A stretch of 64,000 nucleotides of DNA from Lindgomyces ingoldianus (lineage: Eukaryota > Ascomycota > Dothideomycetes > Pleosporales > Lindgomycetaceae): positions 2,950,637 to 3,014,636 of the forward strand of contig NW_022985162.1 of assembly GCF_010093535.1 (NCBI RefSeq). The letters run 5' to 3'. A model generated the notes under the pieces. The model did no database searches, had not been told where the DNA came from, and saw nothing but the letters and a program-made list of their open reading frames with translations. Below, one piece after another: positions 24,040 to 35,705 of the stretch (the stretch's first letter is position 1; the number at the start of each line of letters is the position of its first letter). The position numbers were made by a program, and so were the translations under genes.

Positions 24040-24840
24040 TTAGAATCCTTTCTCACACCACTTCCTCGCTTGCTGAACCCATGCTTCTACACCATGTTCG
24101 GGGTCCACGTACGAATAGAGCCATACGATATCTTTCCGGAACGTTTGCTCATCGAAAAGCTTCGTCGCTGGGAAAAGCCGCAAATTCTTTGGCATACTGC
24201 ACAGCACACGTGTCATAACCCCCGAATTGAAAGATAGAGTACCCCATAAATTTTGGCGAAAAGTCGGAATTAAATCTTCACCCCCTAGAGCTTTCTGCAC
24301 CATGGTGCCTAACAGCATGCACCACCATGAGGGGAATTTGGAATTAAACTCTGCGAGGTAAATGATGACGCTGGTATTAGGGTGCGAGCGACAGAAGCTG
24401 AAGAGCACCGATGGAGACTTGGTGCTAACGAAACCTTGAAAGCCAGCCGAGAGGTCGACGTCGTGGTGGGTCCCTTCGCGAATGATGACCTTTTTGATGA
24501 GTTGGTGATTGGTGGGAGAGCATCCATTTTGGATGAAGTTTGTGAATAGTTTTGTTCCACGAACTGTATCAGTTGACGAGAACAAAAGGGGGTTGAGTTT
24601 GAGAACTAGGTCCTTAGTTTCCTCGTACAGCTGATGGCAAACAAGTTTCAGTGGGGTCGGATCTCGCCGCACTTCTTCATCATGCTTATGCCAAATTGCC
24701 CAGAGTTTGAAACCATTGTTCGTGGGTTGTACTGTGAGACCGTTATCCTCACTCAGCGCGTATTCGTAGATCTCATCCCGTAGTTCGCGGGGGATTGATA
24801 GAAGGAGGCACCGGCCATCTGAAAGTGGGGTTGATGCCAT
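24040..24840 (-). CDS. F-box-like protein, short form (LLSIPRELRDEIYEYAL)
   Basis: A 266-residue protein from the ATG at 24840 (MASTPLSDG); an upstream ATG at 24885 would add 15 unremarkable residues. The N-terminus LLLSIPRELRDEIYEYALSE is the typical opening of fungal F-box-like domains, where a Leu-Pro-x-Glu-[LI]-Arg-x-x-Ile-[WY] helix starts the fold. It is followed by LVCHQLYEETKDLVL, the second conserved helix of the same group. The C-terminal half has no recognised domain. Intracellular and probably a ligase adaptor or orphan; function is not known for this group. Confidence 0.75.
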   Translation of the reverse strand: MASTPLSDGRCLLLSIPRELRDEIYEYALSEDNGLTVQPTNNGFKLWAIWHKHDEEVRRDPTPLKLVCHQLYEETKDLVLKLNPLLFSSTDTVRGTKLFTNFIQNGCSPTNHQLIKKVIIREGTHHDVDLSAGFQGFVSTKSPSVLFSFCRSHPNTSVIIYLAEFNSKFPSWWCMLLGTMVQKALGGEDLIPTFRQNLWGTLSFNSGVMTRVLCSMPKNLRLFPATKLFDEQTFRKDIVWLYSYVDPEHGVEAWVQQARKWCEKGF

Positions 24841-27230
24841 CGTGCTACACCATATCAGCACCACTTCCGGAACTTTGTTGTTCAAAAGCTTGCCTGGTCA
24901 AATGATGCTTTCACGGCGTTGCATTGTCTACTTGAAGAGGGGATTGTCTCCTCTTATACTGTTGTTCTGTTGGGGAATAAGGCCGGATGCGGAGCCAAGG
25001 TCGACATAGTGATGATATTATTGTCTGGGCGGAGAGTGGAAGACGTGATGCAGAGGTCTCCTTTGGTGTCAACGTTCTTCACTTCACTTGGCGCACCCGA
25101 CAACCCTAGCTGTTACTGCGACCCGTGTTTGGAGTGTGCGCGAGATTATTTGCAAGCCACCTGAAGGCGTAGTTGGTGGTTGTTGAGGCTGTTAGAATAT
25201 TGGAGCAGGAAACCTGGAGAGCCACGTGGTGAGTCCGAGCTAGCGTTCCAAAAATTCGCCTATAACTCACAAGTCTTGATATATCCTCAGAAATTATCCT
25301 AATTTTTGGAGAAATCTCAAGTATCGTAAATCGAGTTTACGGAGTTCTTGTGAGCTCCGAAGGGCAACTGTGAAAGGAAAGCCCATCAAAACGTTCCCTT
25401 GCTCCCTTGTTCATTCATCTACAACTGCATCACCCCCTTCTGTGAACACTGAGTATGAATTGCCTGAACTTCTCTACTGCCTAGAGCAAGTTCGGTTTTT
25501 ATTTGTAAGCATCCGCAAGTAGTGTAAGAACTTGCTAGTTTGCGGAAACAAGAATATTGAGTTAATAACGGTAACTAGTTGACGGGTCTTAGGATGCTAA
25601 TCCCCTCTCAAATCTTATTGCCCTGCTGGTAGCTCGAGGGAGATACTAGAACCGACGTGAGGGATGGAGGGGCCTGTTTTCTTCATTTTCGTTTTTTTGC
25701 GATCAGTGCGATTTCCATTTACTATCAGAGGTAGGGATATAGCACGCCCACAATTTTCCAGCAGCACAACAAAAACGGCAGCAAGTGATAACGACCCGCC
25801 TCAGCGACTGTCAAAGTCAACAAAAGTATGAGGAACTCGTAATGGTGACAACATCTGACCCACACTGGTCCGGCAGGGACGATCCTGGAATGCAAACCGT
25901 TTCCTCGCATGCATAAGACCCGCTAGTTGCTATTTTATCATGTACGCAGAAACCTGGCATTTACTAGAGTTGACTGCACTGGCAGCGTTACCGACATTAC
26001 GAAACACACAAGCAACTGGCACCACGACTTCCAAGGTTCTTGAATTGATATCATAATTATCCATCCATCTCCTCTCGAGTCGATACAATTTCAAACCATA
26101 TCCATACTCAGCGCGCAAACCAGGCCCACTTGTCTCTCCGACACGCGCCTCGCAGAAAGGAACAAACCGTAGTCTATCCAATCAACAAAACCTGTATCGT
26201 ACCCAGTCTAACGTGTATAGCATAAGTACAGTACAGAAAGAGTATCTTCAAGATGCCATGCCATATCGCAGCCCAGACATGCCACCCAGCCTTGAAGGAA
26301 GATTTGCTGGACGAAGAAGAAAGATTAGGGATTAGCCTTTACGATCGATACTCATCATCGGTTCGTTAGGACATCAACCCTTAACACATCCCAGCCATAC
26401 AGCCTGCCAGCCGACATTCAAATCCAAATCCAAATCCAGATATAATCCGCATCCATCATAACCATGTCGTCGTAAGCAATGGGAAGACAAAACATGCACA
26501 TTGAGAAGGAACAGAGCCGCGCCCAATTATGTGAATGAAAATGGAGAGAAGAAGAGAGACAAGTGCAAGGAAATGATAAGCTTTCATATGGCATTCAAGT
26601 TGCCGTTGTTTGTGGTTACCATCCATGTACAAAAGGAGCAGAGCAAATCTCGGAAATGCATGGATGATGGAAAGAGAACGCTGCGTAGAAGAATGACATA
26701 ACACCGACATCAATAATGTCTATGTCGCATCATTCGTCCACGGCAGGTATCATCCGACGGGAGCCCTTCTAGTCCGTTTCAGTCCAGTCCGTCATCACAC
26801 TCCGGATTAGAGAAATGAAGGAGAAGACCAAAATGCTGAGAGACATGAATCCGTCACCGTCGTAAATTCCACCAAGCCTAGTGACCAATGTGAACGAAAT
26901 CAAATGACCCAAAAATGGTGAAGAATTGGCCATTGCCCAATACAAGCAAATGCACTTCCAAGGAAGCTAAAGACAAGAGATTGAGGAAGGCCAAGAGTTG
27001 AAGGTGGGTGCTAGAAACTATAGACAAAGGACAAAGGAGATACTTTTTCCGGGCAAATTTTAGGCCGCAGGCCAAATGAGGGAGTATTGACTCCATGGAT
27101 ACAAAGGAGACCCGCAACAAGATGCAAGAGATGGGTGCTGAGTCGCAGCTCATGATGCTAACGCCAATGATGCAAGAACTAGGCAGATATGCACAAATGT
27201 CGCTTTGTTATGCTTAGCGCGGCCAGCCGA
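24841..27230. other. Intergenic, 2.4 kb
   Basis: No recognisable gene. It contains a short AAATCC triplet repeat near 26420-26437 and probably the long 3' UTR of the 642-residue protein gene, whose stop is at 27231. Confidence 0.4.
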
Positions 27231-29159
27231 CTAGGAAGGAGTTAAATGATCGGGATTGCTAGGCAAGCCGGCAAGGCGCTGCTCGAAGGATGCTGGAGCC
27301 TCAAATCCATAAGAGGTTGTCGCTCGGGGGAAGGTGTTGCTCGATCGTCCTCCGAATGGAGAGCCAAGACGAACTGTGGCCTGATTCCGTGCGACATAGG
27401 GAGCTGGTGGAGGATTATGGTCTTGCATCATAGCAGTTAGGTTGGCCGAGAACGGGTGGACTTCTGTTGGCCCAAAGGGGGACGCAGGAAGTCGTCGAGC
27501 GCCCTCGATCATGTCTCCCAAGCTGAAACCACGACTGCGAACCCGGCGATGACTTGACTCAGCCGGCGCCCCAAAGACATGATTCACGAAACTATCACCG
27601 CGGCCTCGAGCCTGCTCCTCGAAGTTGTGGAGAGCACGGCGCTTAAAAGGGCGGGAAATTGGTCTCGGTGCGTGAAGCTGCAGAGGGGAGCCGAGTCTAG
27701 GAGGGTGTGCCGACGGAGCGTGCCAGGTCTGAGAGTTCTGCTGTCCTAGACTCATGTCCGTCATTTGGGACATGGCCGCAAAAGAAGAGCCAAACATGCT
27801 GCCGATACCGAGACCAATGTGTAAGGACTGAGACTTCTGGTGTGCGGAAGAACGAACATTGGACCAACCATTGTCCGGAGCACGGGGCGTTGCATTGCTC
27901 CCTAGCTGCGTCAATGGGTTGCCGAACTGCATGGAAGCTGCTGTGCTAGTTGCAAGTGACAAGTTCATGTCACGGGTAGAGAAGCTGGAGGCTTCCTCTG
28001 AGAACGGCGACGACAGTCCCTGAGGCTGGGAAGAGCTCCGCTGGGACGGCGGAGAAGATTGAAACGGGGACGGGGTCCGATGGTGCAGCAGACGCTGATA
28101 GTGAGCGGAGAGTGAGGGCTTCTGCTTAGCCAATTCGCGAAGGCGCTTGCGGGCCTGCTTCTCTGAAGGGAATCGAGGATATGGCTTCCTGACCATAGCG
28201 ATTGGAGTACTGCTTCCACTCTTTGATGGCTTGATCGTGTCTGGGGTTCCAGAGCGGGACGCGTACTGGGAGGCGGAGCGACTGACACTCAAGCAGGATG
28301 AGGCACGGGGTCCTTTCCACGTCTTGCGAGCCATTCGCGCAACCCGATGACAGACGCCATTTGGTGGTACCGTGCTAGGCAAGGCTTTGAAGGGCGTCAC
28401 AGTAGGATCCTGCAGGTACTTCATATAAGTCATCCAGAGATGAGCATCCATCTCCTCCGTGAAGGTTGCCCTCAGCTTTAGTTTATTTATCGGACCTTGC
28501 CGGTGTGCCGCGAGAGGCGAGGTGGGCTCATACTTCATGCCTGCATCGCAGAAAGAAAAGGGGTCAGTCATGTCTTCGTCAGGACTTGTGCAGCTGCCAC
28601 CAAAAGACGGGAATGATTCAAAGCTACCTCGGGACGACGTGGAGGAGTCTGAAAAGCCGGAAGAGGATGTTGGCCTGCTGGATGATTCGCTCATGGTGGC
28701 AGGGTCCATGTTGTCCCATGGCTGGGGAGTGTCGAAGCCGCTGAGTCTCCGCATCTGTAGCTCGGGCGTCTTAGGCGGAGATATCATCCGGTTGAACGAG
28801 ACCACGGGGGAAAGGTACGAGTTGTCTGGGGCTGGTGGGAACTCTGGCAGCTCGATGGGCTCGTCTGAGTGGAACTCTGGGGCCTCAATGGTAGGGATTG
28901 GTTGGGAGTGCGCGACGAGGCCGTCCATGAGGTTGCTCATACGCACCGCATCGTCATCGGATGGAATGGCAGTGCGGCGGCGGCGGACCCTCAGTGTCTG
29001 TCGGGGAGGAGGTGGAGGTTGAGGATCCTCGAGCTGAGGTTCAGGCTCGGGAGTGTGTGGAGGCTGACCGTCGCTATAATGGAAGTAGAAATTGCGCGGG
29101 AGTGTTATAGAGAGCTGGGGGCGATCAGACTGCATCTTGAACATATATGGCGCGGTCAA
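27231..29159 (-). CDS. 642-residue Ser/Pro-rich protein with a conserved-looking core, function unknown
   Basis: A single 642-residue frame. Residues about 55-65 are a basic LRVRRRRTAIP motif. Around residues 230-285 is an ordered, tryptophan-containing block reading LRATFTEEMDAHLWMTYMKY, then LQDPTVTPFKALPSTVPP and GVCHRVARMARKTWKG. It resembles a helix-turn-helix-like module preceded and followed by disordered Ser/Pro-rich sequence. A second basic block (FPSEKQARKRLRELAKQK, about residues 335-350) follows, and the C-terminal third is low-complexity with SRGFSLGDMIEGARRLP near its end. This layout is typical of fungal transcription regulators, but I cannot name the family. The start could also be residue 6 or 9. 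The leader upstream is unusually G-rich. Confidence 0.75.
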   Translation of the reverse strand: MTAPYMFKMQSDRPQLSITLPRNFYFHYSDGQPPHTPEPEPQLEDPQPPPPPRQTLRVRRRRTAIPSDDDAVRMSNLMDGLVAHSQPIPTIEAPEFHSDEPIELPEFPPAPDNSYLSPVVSFNRMISPPKTPELQMRRLSGFDTPQPWDNMDPATMSESSSRPTSSSGFSDSSTSSRGSFESFPSFGGSCTSPDEDMTDPFSFCDAGMKYEPTSPLAAHRQGPINKLKLRATFTEEMDAHLWMTYMKYLQDPTVTPFKALPSTVPPNGVCHRVARMARKTWKGPRASSCLSVSRSASQYASRSGTPDTIKPSKSGSSTPIAMVRKPYPRFPSEKQARKRLRELAKQKPSLSAHYQRLLHHRTPSPFQSSPPSQRSSSQPQGLSSPFSEEASSFSTRDMNLSLATSTAASMQFGNPLTQLGSNATPRAPDNGWSNVRSSAHQKSQSLHIGLGIGSMFGSSFAAMSQMTDMSLGQQNSQTWHAPSAHPPRLGSPLQLHAPRPISRPFKRRALHNFEEQARGRGDSFVNHVFGAPAESSHRRVRSRGFSLGDMIEGARRLPASPFGPTEVHPFSANLTAMMQDHNPPPAPYVARNQATVRLGSPFGGRSSNTFPRATTSYGFEAPASFEQRLAGLPSNPDHLTPS

Positions 29160-31936
29160 TCAACGGCGTGAAGGGACGGTGGACCTGATCCAAGGGAATC
29201 CAACACGGTCACCGCAATAGACCAATCTCCAATCTCTAATGCCCTGCAATGAGGTTGGGAGTGCTCCAACGGCGATTCGGATTTCAGCGCAAATGCTTCC
29301 AACAAAGCTCCAATTGTTGTTCTTGGGTGGTAGGGTGCCTGCAGGGCGGTTGTTGCGATCGATGTCGGGTGCCAACAGTGGATTGGGTTCTGCGAACGCG
29401 ACTGTGCGTGCAGCAGGAGCGTTACACGGACGATCACGGAGTTTCGTACGTCCTGTCGAGTCGTCCAGAGGGATCGCGCACGATCAATTCGGAGGTTGCA
29501 GTTGTGGGGAGGGTCACAGCGGCGTCGCAGGCAACGAAATGTTGAGGTGGAGGCGGCGCGCAGAGAGGTGAGCACAAAAGAGAGGGCGCAAGGGGGGGGG
29601 GGGTTGGTGAAAAGCAAGGGGAGAGTGAGCAGCGAGAGAGTGAAAGGCGTCGCAAGGGCCCCTCCGTAGTGGTGAAGTTAAAAGCGCTTGCCGTTGCGCA
29701 GACTTCGAGAAGTTGGGTTGGCGAGAGTCCGCAACAGGCGGCGGCTGGAAGCGACAGCTTCGGGCTGGTCACTCGGAGGCGGCGTCCATGGGATACGAGA
29801 GAGCTGCCAACGTGCCAACGGGCTCCAAGACAAGACACAAAGAAAATAAAGGTGCGGACGGGGTGTCAGGGCAAGATCAAGGCATTGGGGGGGGGGGGGG
29901 GGGGATTCCGAGAGGAAAGAGATGCTCTGAGGTGGTGAAGGCCGAGAGGGAAGCGGGCGAGGTGATGGACTTGGTCACGGTGGAAGGGCGCTAAAAGTGC
30001 TGGAGGCGCTAGGACCGGGATCGACGATAGCACACAGCTGCACGCACGGAAACGTCTCTCGCTGACAACGACGACCAACACGCAGAGCAACTCTTAGAAT
30101 GCTTAGAATGGCCGCGATAACTGCGTATCCTCGCACTCGCGCCGGCCTGGTGGTCCTCGTGCAGCGCCGCAGCAGCAGCCCCTCCGTTGTGCTTCCAATC
30201 AAGCACGTGAAGCCATCGTAGACCGCCCCCGTGCACCACCAAGGACGCGTCGAACGCGACCTTAGCGCGTCAGATTTACTCGAGGGCTTTTTGCGCGCAG
30301 GCCGCGATGGCCCATGGAAGGGCGACCCGCGGCCATCCAGCCCCTGCGTCCCGACCTGCACGAACACTTGTCAGGACGACATTCTTTCACCCACACCCGC
30401 TCCAACCCGCCCGCCGAGACACGCGAGCCTCCTCCGCCAGACCTCGCGGGGAGACGGCACACGGGCACGCACAAAACGGTTTCTCCATCGCCCATGCTTT
30501 TGCCCGCCTCGCTGTCTCTCACTCTTCCCTTCCTCCCTCCCCCCCTCACCCCCCCCCCCCCACCCCAATCCCCCAATGGCCCCATCACCGCGTGTCCAGT
30601 TGCTTCAGGGCTCCACCTCACATTCGAACCGCGGCGGCAGCTCGAGCAAAAAATGCTTCGGGCCTGCATCCCCTGGGCATCACGCCGAGAACTACCATAG
30701 CTGCCCGTCTTTTGCAGGCCGAACACATGACACGAGACACGGCTGGCTTTCGCCATTCACAGCTCACCAGTTCTGCACCTACTGCTTCTGGCCGCCTCAC
30801 CGTCGAAAATTATTTTCTCTCTTGCAATTGCCTGTCCGTGCCGGCGTTAATTGACCTGTCGTTTCGTCTCTTCATCGTCTGTCCTGTCAAATTGCCTATC
30901 TGCCTTGCATCATGCTGTCGTTGGTCTCTCCTCTAATTTCCCAATAAATCATATCACATATACATCCCCGTCAGAATCACAAAGTCCGACGAGAGAACTT
31001 TGATACTCCCACGCCTGTCTAAAATAGGCATCGCTTCTCGTCTTCTGCAGCCCATCACAAGCCAATATTTCCTTTTCCCGACTGACAGTCCCAATATAGC
31101 AACACGATCACACTTCTGCTTACCAAGTCGTCCTGATTGGGCCATTAATTGCACTTTTGAGGGTATCGAAGGCGTGTCGCGGCCCTCTGCAGGTGACTAA
31201 ATCGAGACCCGTGCGGATCAAACGCCATTGCACACCGGGGTGTCGGAAGTGCTGCTCATCTTGGCTAGATGTTCGACGGGATTGATAGAGTCTGATACTC
31301 ACCGTCAATTGCCTCGAGCGCTCACCTTATTCGGCTTTTTTCTGGCGGGAGAGCGCTTTGACGATGTTCTCCTGCGATCACTGGTTTCAGCGGAAAAAGA
31401 AGCCAGTTGACGACCAAAGCCGCACGCGTCGAGCTTCGTGAATGCCGCGTCGGGGTCCGCGCCCTTTCCTTGGCGTGACATGTTCACGTACCACATGGCC
31501 CTTCGTGGATGGTCTGCTGAAAGGCAGAATGGGTACATATCGATAGCATGGGTGGGTGGCTCAGCTAGCTCGACTACCTTCCTTGTACTAACGGAAGAAT
31601 GAACCCCGCTCTGGCACGCTTGGCTGAACGTCCATGATGCCAACAAAAACGCTTCGCCTTCAACGCACGCCCGCCCGAGGATCAATACAGCACTGTGCCG
31701 TCAATCGAGTAGGAACCTGGGAACTTCATAAACCCCGCGTGAGTATTGTATTGGTATGTGCTTGAGAAAACAAATCATGATACGAAGAATTCCATAACCG
31801 TTGCCGTCCACAGTAAGTTTACACATATGCCCTCGCTTGAGGCGCATATCTCAATTTCAACTCTAGCCTTCGTCTCCCTGTCTATTCTCTCTACTTCTCT
31901 GCCTCTCTACCTCCATGTCCCCTCTTTTTGACTGAT
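29160..31936. other. Long leader/promoter with G/C homopolymers, then intergenic
   Basis: The first 1.5 kb is GC-rich and carries three homopolymer runs: 12 G at 29592-29603, 18 G at 29887-29904 and 13 C at 30549-30561. It most likely is the 5' leader and promoter of the 642-residue gene. The remainder up to 31936 shows no gene; it includes the 3' flank of the alanine-rich secreted protein gene. Confidence 0.45.
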
Positions 31937-33060
31937 CTAGAAACCCAGGGCGGAGTTGAAAGCATCCGCCGCAGCCTGGCCTTTCAAACCCGCCGAAGCA
32001 GCAGAGGCCTGGTCGCAGGTGTCCACTGCAGACTGATCGGCCTTGCATTTGTTGACGAGCTGATCGCAGATGAACTCGGAGATTACCTTGATGTTCAGGG
32101 CACTGCCGTGAGGGAAGTCGGTCAGATCGGTAGCCTCGAACGCTTCCTCCTTGCGACCATCAGATGGAATGCCGAAAGTGATGGTCGGATCCGCACAGTC
32201 GCCAAAAGCTCCAGCGCCAGCGGCAGCTCCCGCGGCAGCTCCAGCAGCTGCGCCAGCAGCCTCACCGGCCTGAGCCGCATTACCAGCACCAGCAGTCTCA
32301 TTTGCTACAGCTCCTGCACCAACTCCGGCTCCAGCTCCAGAGACAGCCGCCAAAATTTCAGCTTCGGAAGCATCATCCACGCGGAGATTTTGAGAGTTGA
32401 TGCACCCAGCCTTGTCGTCTGCCACGTCGCAGGTGTTACCCTTTGCCGTTGGGTCACCAATCTCGCCAGGGGCGAAAGTACTAGCTTCAAGAGCCTGGAG
32501 TGGGTCACCTCCAATCGAGGCGATCTGACGGGCAATCTCAAGAGTAATCTCCTTGTTAAGTGCCTGGGCCCCTTCACCGGCAGGGTCCTGATGCTGTTGG
32601 ATGGCAGCGATCTCGACGTTGACGGCCTGGATCGATGTACATGGCACCGAGGCTAGGCCAACGGAACCACTGTTGCGTTCCAACCCCCGGAAGATGATGG
32701 CAGCAGTCATGCCAGCGATATCGCCTGCCGCTTTAGCATTGGTGAATGCTTGGTCAGCAGTAGCTTGCTGAAGGCAATCTAGTTCTATGTTAGGATTTTG
32801 TATCAGGCAGCACTTGAATTCGAATACATACCTGCATCGGCGATGTTACCAGCTCCCTCGGCGGCGGCTTTGGCACCAAGCAGGCCAAAGACAGACGACT
32901 GGATGTTGTCGGGGTTGTCCAAAGTCAAGAGTTGGTCGACCACATCCAAGATGTTTTGATGAGCATGTTCTTGCGGTACCTCACGGACAGTGAACTTCGC
33001 TGGGCGAGCGGCCACAGCACCAAGGAGGAGGGGAAGGGTGTAAAGGATTTGTTGCTTCAT
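31937..33060 (-). CDS. Alanine-rich secreted protein, probable cell-wall/extracellular (2 exons)
   Basis: Exons 33060-32832 and 32784-31937 join at GT...AG boundaries to 358 residues. The N-terminus MKQQILYTLPLLLGAVAARP is a clear signal peptide. The middle (ELDCLQQATADQAFTNAKAA, FAPGEIGDPTAKGNTCDVAD, GCINSQNLRVDDASEAEI) looks conserved and holds Cys pairs suited to disulfides. A low-complexity Gly/Ala stretch (repeated GAAA units) spans about residues 245-275. The final part (ADPTITFGIPSDGRKEEAFE..., ending SALGF) is again ordered. I know similar secreted proteins in filamentous ascomycetes as uncharacterised extracellular or wall-associated proteins, and no enzymatic motif is visible. No GPI signal is evident at the C-terminus. 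Confidence 0.85.
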
Positions 33061-35144
33061 TCTTGCTAATATCGCTCGAAAGACGTAATGTCGTTACGGT
33101 AAGTGAGTGTCGACGTTAATTTCAAGTTATACAATTTCAAAAAGGACCGGCCGAGATCGTTTCTCCAGGAACGATTGTTGAAGAGAATAGAAGTGAAAAC
33201 CAAAAGCTGGAAAGAATGAATAAACGAAAGACTTTTTGTAAGCGGGTGAAGAGATGAGGAAGTTCATGGCAGCGTCTTGTGCATTGAATTTATATACAGC
33301 CAGTGCATATGCTATTCTAGGCTGTTGGCAGTGGTGACGATGGTGGCCCGGACATCTGGCTCGAATGATGGATGGACGTTGGAAACCGGGGGCTGTTGCA
33401 TAACTGCGCCTCCTGAATGTGCCTTTCACCTTTCCTGTGTGATCGCACTTGGCAGTAACGACAACGTGGTTGACAATGCGCAAATTGGGAACGGAGGGTG
33501 AGGGTGAATTGCGCTGATTGGTGGAACCATGGCCAAGAACATGGAATCTGCTCTGAGACATTGCCGAAAGCTTGGAGACGTCGTCTGCTTCACAACCGTC
33601 GAACCACGCTCCAATGACGCCTTCTCCTGGGCTTCACATACTTCACCTATCCAGAATTCTGGTAAGAGAATCCTGAGCATTGGTGCCCTTGCGAACAGCT
33701 CGTCACAGCTTGCCTTAGCCCTACTAGGGAGAGCAAACGGCTATTCCCACCCTCTTCGTACGTGTTTGGAGTCTTCGGCTGCCAGAAAGCTCCAGAACTC
33801 AAACAAATCGAAAACAGCCTCAAGCTCGGGCTCATCTCGGTTCACAAGAGAAATTTTCATTGTCCTCACCTTCAATCGCCCTCATCGCAATTCTATTTTC
33901 CTGTCTGTTGACTTGCAAGCCGCTTTTCGCTTCAGCATAAGATTCCTACAGCATGAATTATGTGCACACTCCATGTATGTTAAGGCAACTGTCCGCATCT
34001 CTGCATCCGGGTTTGAGGTTTAATTAACCTAATGCTGTGCGTCCTGCACCCTCCAGCTTTTTAGTGGCACCATGGCACGATTGGTACGGCCACTGCCGCC
34101 CACAGATTCTGGGGTGAGATCTGACAACAAAGATCGACCGGAAGGAACGCTTCTTTCTTCCTTGGAAGGCTAGTTTGAAATCCAAAACTCTTCCTCATCA
34201 TCATGGCATTTCGTGAGAGTGGAATTCCTTGCCACCACAAAGAAGAATTTGAAAATCGTCGAAATGCTTCAAGCATCCCAGGTCCAGGCGGGCTCATTCT
34301 AGGATGAATTCCCCATCATCTATGTGGTGGGTACACATCGCAATTGCAAAACGAGTCAGAATCTACGTGCCGCCCATGCCAGACAGACTTGACAGCAGTC
34401 CCGGAACGATTCGCTCCTTGAGGGCTGTAACCTCGCCTGTTCGCCTGAGGCCGCCACTGCAAATCTGGATGCGACGACTTCTCCGTAGGTCTCGGGCCTG
34501 CCAGAACCCGATATTCGCCAAGTACCTTTCCGACTCCAAAATCCTCAGGCTATATCAGACTCATCCGCCATTATTCCACTTCGCTACCGATGTACGGAAT
34601 GCAAGCGCTCATCTACCAGTCCTGCTTATTCTTGCAACTGGTGCAGCCTGACGCACGGGCTATATGACCCGCATCTATACCCGCCATCATCCCAGACACT
34701 GGACGTCTCGGTTACCATCCTCGATGTGTGGGGTAAATTCGAACCTCCTTCAGCCACATGATCAAAAGCAGTTCGCGTCTTAGCTATTCTGGCTCTAGTG
34801 AAGCTCACCAAAGCCCTTCTGTTTGACCATATGCAGGAGAGCGCAGAAACCGCACGTTCCTCAGCGAGAGGGATGACCTCTCAGCGTACCATGGTACCGC
34901 TTAACTTGCATCGCAATACTCTCTCTGACCACCTCTTAGCATCGCTGCCGTTGGTGGATTAAAAGAGACGAGTAAAGACGTACTGTTGCCTTCTTAATGT
35001 TGCAGGACTGCTTCTTCAACTATTTCATAGCTTGACAGCCTTCCCACTGCTATCTCATTTAGTCGAAACACTCCATATTTTCCGCCGGGACACCGCAGAT
35101 CACTCAAGTCCTATGTAATACACGACACAGACGCACACAAAGAG
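33061..35144. other. Intergenic, 2.1 kb
   Basis: Promoter of the secreted alanine-rich gene at the left and of the small basic protein gene at the right. A 164-codon open frame at 33529-34023 exists, but it lacks recognisable domains and compositional support. Confidence 0.4.
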
Positions 35145-35705
35145 ATGGCACGTCCAAAAGCTAGGACTATTTCGAGGCCCTTTGACCCTAGGCATGTCGC
35201 TGGCGTAGGAATACCTGGAGCCACCATACCCATTTCCGGAGTGCAGAGGTCACTCACTGGACTAGAATCTGAGGACGCTGCTGCTGAGCCACGAGGGAGA
35301 CCTTCAAGAGCAAACACCATCGCGAATAGTTTCAGCAGACCGAGTCTACGGCTCAAGACTTCGATATCGCGCTTAACCCGGTCTTCATCCAACTCGCCAG
35401 ACACCTATCTCCGAAAACGCAACGCATCAAAGGAACGGAAGGAAAACGATTCACCACGGCAGATGATCCCAAAGCAACCACCTGTCAGGCCCAAAAGGGC
35501 CGACTCGGGCACGGCAATCGATTTAACCGATGTGCCCAAGGACGAAAGACCTCTAGGATTCCAGGAAATAATGGCGGTCAAAAGCTTTGCAGAAAGGATG
35601 GCGCTGTACAAGAAGACGAGGGATTACTGGGCAAGTGCGGACCACGGGCTAGAGGAATGGGTTGAGAGGGCTGGCGCACAGCGACCTATTGTCATGCGAG
35701 TCTAG
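35145..35705 (+). CDS. Small basic protein, function unknown
   Basis: A 186-residue single-exon frame. The first ~110 residues are basic and Ser/Arg-rich (TISRPFDPRHVAGVGIPG, then SRPSLRLKTSISRLTRSS), and so probably disordered. The C-terminal ~60 residues look structured and conserved-like (LGFQEIMAVKSFAERMALYK, then TRDYWASADHGLEEWVER). It has no signal peptide or membrane segment. I do not recognise the family. The initial ATG at 35145 is preceded by A-rich leader sequence, which is favourable. Confidence 0.65.
   Translation: MARPKARTISRPFDPRHVAGVGIPGATIPISGVQRSLTGLESEDAAAEPRGRPSRANTIANSFSRPSLRLKTSISRLTRSSSNSPDTYLRKRNASKERKENDSPRQMIPKQPPVRPKRADSGTAIDLTDVPKDERPLGFQEIMAVKSFAERMALYKKTRDYWASADHGLEEWVERAGAQRPIVMRV

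Noticed and set aside
28459..29022. 187-codon open frame on the plus strand within the 642-residue gene
   Set aside because: Antisense shadow of the real gene; no independent protein features.
31305..31685. 126-codon minus-strand frame upstream of the alanine-rich gene
   Set aside because: Somewhat protein-like at the C-terminal half but no start context, family or neighbour support.
33529..34023. 164-codon open frame
   Set aside because: No domain, signal or conserved-looking block; composition like the surrounding non-coding DNA.
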